Shown piece after piece: positions 53,324-54,839 of a stretch of DNA of 54,839 bases. The notes under the pieces were generated by a model. It was not told the origin of the DNA. It saw only the letters and a list, made by a program, of their open reading frames with translations, and ran no database searches. The DNA comes from an uncultured Eubacterium sp. (lineage in GTDB: Bacteria > Bacillota > Clostridia > Oscillospirales > Acutalibacteraceae). Numbering within the stretch: the stretch's first letter is position 1; each line of letters opens with the position of its first letter. A program made the translations under genes and the position numbers. The stretch spans positions 1 to 54,839 of the forward strand of contig CALWID010000017.1 of the NCBI GenBank assembly GCA_944380635.1, given 5' to 3'.

Positions 53324-54598
53324 ATGGCAAAAACACCTTTTTTAACCAAAGAAAAAGCGCAGGAAATAATTAAAAAATATCCGACTCCTTTTCATATTTA
53401 TGATGAAAACGGTATTAGAAAAAATGCCGAAAATTTAAAGAAAGCCTTTTCGTGGAATAAAGGCTACAAGGAGTTTTTTGCGGTAAAGGCAACTCCTAAT
53501 CCGTTTCTTATTAATATTCTTCGTGAATACGGCTGCGGATGTGATTGCTCATCAAAAACAGAACTTATGCTCTCAAAAGCAATCGGTGCAGTCGGGCAGG
53601 ATATAATGTTTTCCTCAAATGATACTCCTTCAGACGAATTTAAATATTGTAATGAACTCGGAGGAACAATTAATCTTGATGATATAACTCATATTGATAT
53701 TGTTGAAAAAGCATGCGGAAAACTCCCAGAAAGAATGAGTTGCCGCTATAATCCGGGCGGCGTTTTTAAAATAAGCAACGGAATTATGGACAACCCCGGA
53801 GACGCTAAATACGGAATGACTCACGAGCAGATTTTTGAGGCTTTTAAAATACTTAAAGAAAAAGGTGTTAAGGAATTCGGCATTCACTCATTTCTTTGTT
53901 CAAACACCGTAACCAACGAATATTACCCTATGCTTGCAAAAGTTTTGTTTGAACTTGCAGTGGAATTAAAACAGAAACTTGATGTTAATATTAAGTTTAT
54001 AAATCTTTCCGGCGGCGTAGGCATACCGTATCTTCCGGACCAGGAACCCAATGATATTTTCGCTATTGGCGAGGGAGTACATAAAGTATATGACGAGGTG
54101 CTTGTACAGGCAGGAATGGGTGATGTTGCAATTTATACCGAACTCGGAAGATTTATGATGGGGCCTTACGGCGCGCTTGTAACAACAGCGATTAATAAAA
54201 AGCATATATACAAAGAGTATATCGGTGTCGACGCCTGCGCTGTCAATCTGATGAGGCCGGCTATGTACGGCGCGTATCATCATATTACAGTCTTAGGCAA
54301 GGAAAACGAGCCGTGTACTATGAAATATGATATAACAGGTTCTCTTTGTGAGAATAATGATAAATTCGCAATAGACAGAATGCTCCCAGAAATCGAAATA
54401 GGGGATATACTTTATATTCACGATACCGGCGCTCACGGCTTTTCAATGGGTTACAACTATAACGGTAAACTCAAATCAGCGGAATTACTGCTTAAAAGCA
54501 ACGGAGATGTTGAACTTATCCGCAGAGCAGAAACTCCTAAAGATTACTTTGCAACATTTGACTGCTTTGATTTTTATAACGACCTAATAAAAGGCTGA
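53324..54598 (+). CDS. lysA: Diaminopimelate decarboxylase
   Basis: This 424-residue PLP enzyme of fold type III catalyses the last step of lysine synthesis. The PLP lysine is K55 in FFAVKATPNP. GIHSFLCSN, SGGVGIPY and EYIGVDACAVNLMRPAMYGAYH follow. The partner-subunit cysteine is C342 in GSLCENNDKFA, and a C-terminal beta domain has GAHGFSMGYNYNGK. ATG 53324 is preferred because GGTGAT lies 4-5 bases upstream; ATG 53312 is also in frame but sits in the hairpin. No other lys gene is adjacent. A structured leader may control it. Confidence 0.94.
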   Translation: MAKTPFLTKEKAQEIIKKYPTPFHIYDENGIRKNAENLKKAFSWNKGYKEFFAVKATPNPFLINILREYGCGCDCSSKTELMLSKAIGAVGQDIMFSSNDTPSDEFKYCNELGGTINLDDITHIDIVEKACGKLPERMSCRYNPGGVFKISNGIMDNPGDAKYGMTHEQIFEAFKILKEKGVKEFGIHSFLCSNTVTNEYYPMLAKVLFELAVELKQKLDVNIKFINLSGGVGIPYLPDQEPNDIFAIGEGVHKVYDEVLVQAGMGDVAIYTELGRFMMGPYGALVTTAINKKHIYKEYIGVDACAVNLMRPAMYGAYHHITVLGKENEPCTMKYDITGSLCENNDKFAIDRMLPEIEIGDILYIHDTGAHGFSMGYNYNGKLKSAELLLKSNGDVELIRRAETPKDYFATFDCFDFYNDLIKG

Positions 54599-54617
54599 TA
54601 AATTAACTAAAACTTTT

Positions 54618-54661
54618 AACCGCCTGGATTTAGTACACTTTACAAATCCAAGCGGTTTTTA
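54618..54661 (+). terminator. Terminator after lysA
   Basis: AACCGCCTGGATTT (54618-54631) pairs with AAATCCAAGCGGTT (54644-54657) with one mismatch, followed by a T run. Confidence 0.85.
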
Positions 54662-54802
54662 CTGTCAATAATTAAATTTAATATCATTTATTATTTATAG
54701 CAGTAAAATAAAATTATAATAACTTTATCCGTTTATAAATTTCACTTTACTATCAGACTTTAATGTGTTAAAATATATTTAATTTGATTTTGAGGTGATT
54801 AT

Positions 54803-54839
54803 ATGGCGCTCGACAGAAATAATAAGAATCTTAATTTTT
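54803..54839 (+). CDS. Start of an unidentified gene (cut by window edge)
   Basis: GAGGTGAT lies 3 bases before ATG 54803, followed by 12 open codons (MALDRNNKNLNF) to the edge. This is too short to assign. Confidence 0.5.
   Translation, partial: MALDRNNKNLNF

Noticed and set aside
1-54839. CRISPR arrays, insertion sequences, prophage or toxin-antitoxin modules
   Set aside because: No regularly spaced direct repeats, transposase, integrase or phage structural genes were seen. The two short tandem duplications and the 3.99-4.28 kb element are the only repeat features.

Overview
The window looks like chromosome of a low-GC, endospore-forming Clostridia bacterium, most likely a gut Oscillospirales/Ruminococcaceae-type organism; the family-level placement is inference. 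The evidence is AT-rich codon use, Gram-positive gene neighbourhoods (tig-clpP-clpX-lon-engB; rplI-dnaB-tilS-ftsH; rplS-rbgA-rnhB-yraN), dipicolinate synthase genes dpaA/dpaB, a SpoIVFB-like protease, RNase J, and small clostridial families (DUF6171, DUF1540). Nearly all genes lie on the + strand. The exceptions are the cut peptidase at the left edge, murC, a ROK kinase, rnhA and a DUF1540 gene.

Layout. 1-4 kb: partial M24 peptidase, GH51 arabinofuranosidase with an overlapping DUF6171 gene, an unknown membrane protein and an AlkD-like repair protein. 4.0-4.3 kb: a structured gene-free element between two near-identical hairpins. 4.4-9.4 kb: a BceRS-like two-component system plus an ABC exporter. 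It is preceded by a TTACA-N4-TGTAA dyad that fits a BceR-type operator. 9.5-12.2 kb: murC (reverse) and dpaAB. 12.3-17.2 kb: potABCD, a HAD phosphatase and tRNA-Leu(GAG). 17.3-22.9 kb: FliB-like protein, ECF sigma/anti-sigma pair, ROK kinase, two poorly characterised proteins and RNase HI.

23-30 kb: a housekeeping run rnjA-rplI-dnaB-tilS-ftsH. 30.2-34.5 kb: a divergent type IIA topoisomerase gene pair. 34.7-41.8 kb: secG, a DnaQ-like exonuclease with a zinc ribbon, a class A penicillin-binding protein, ruvX, a small M50 protease and the TIGR03960/TIGR03936 pair. 41.8-45.8 kb: L19 leader and rplS, then rbgA, rnhB, yraN and thrC. 46-53 kb: metallophosphoesterase and the tig-clpP-clpX-lon-engB protein quality-control cluster. 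53.1-54.6 kb: lysA behind a structured leader. A new gene begins at the right edge.

No CRISPR array, transposase, integrase or prophage gene was seen. Most of the window is ordinary core genome. The points most worth a second look are the lysA leader with a hairpin and possible pseudoknot, the divergent topoisomerase with an altered quinolone-determining position, the C-terminally membrane-anchored PotD, the 3.99-4.28 kb element, and two independent perfect tandem duplications that each contain a stop codon.
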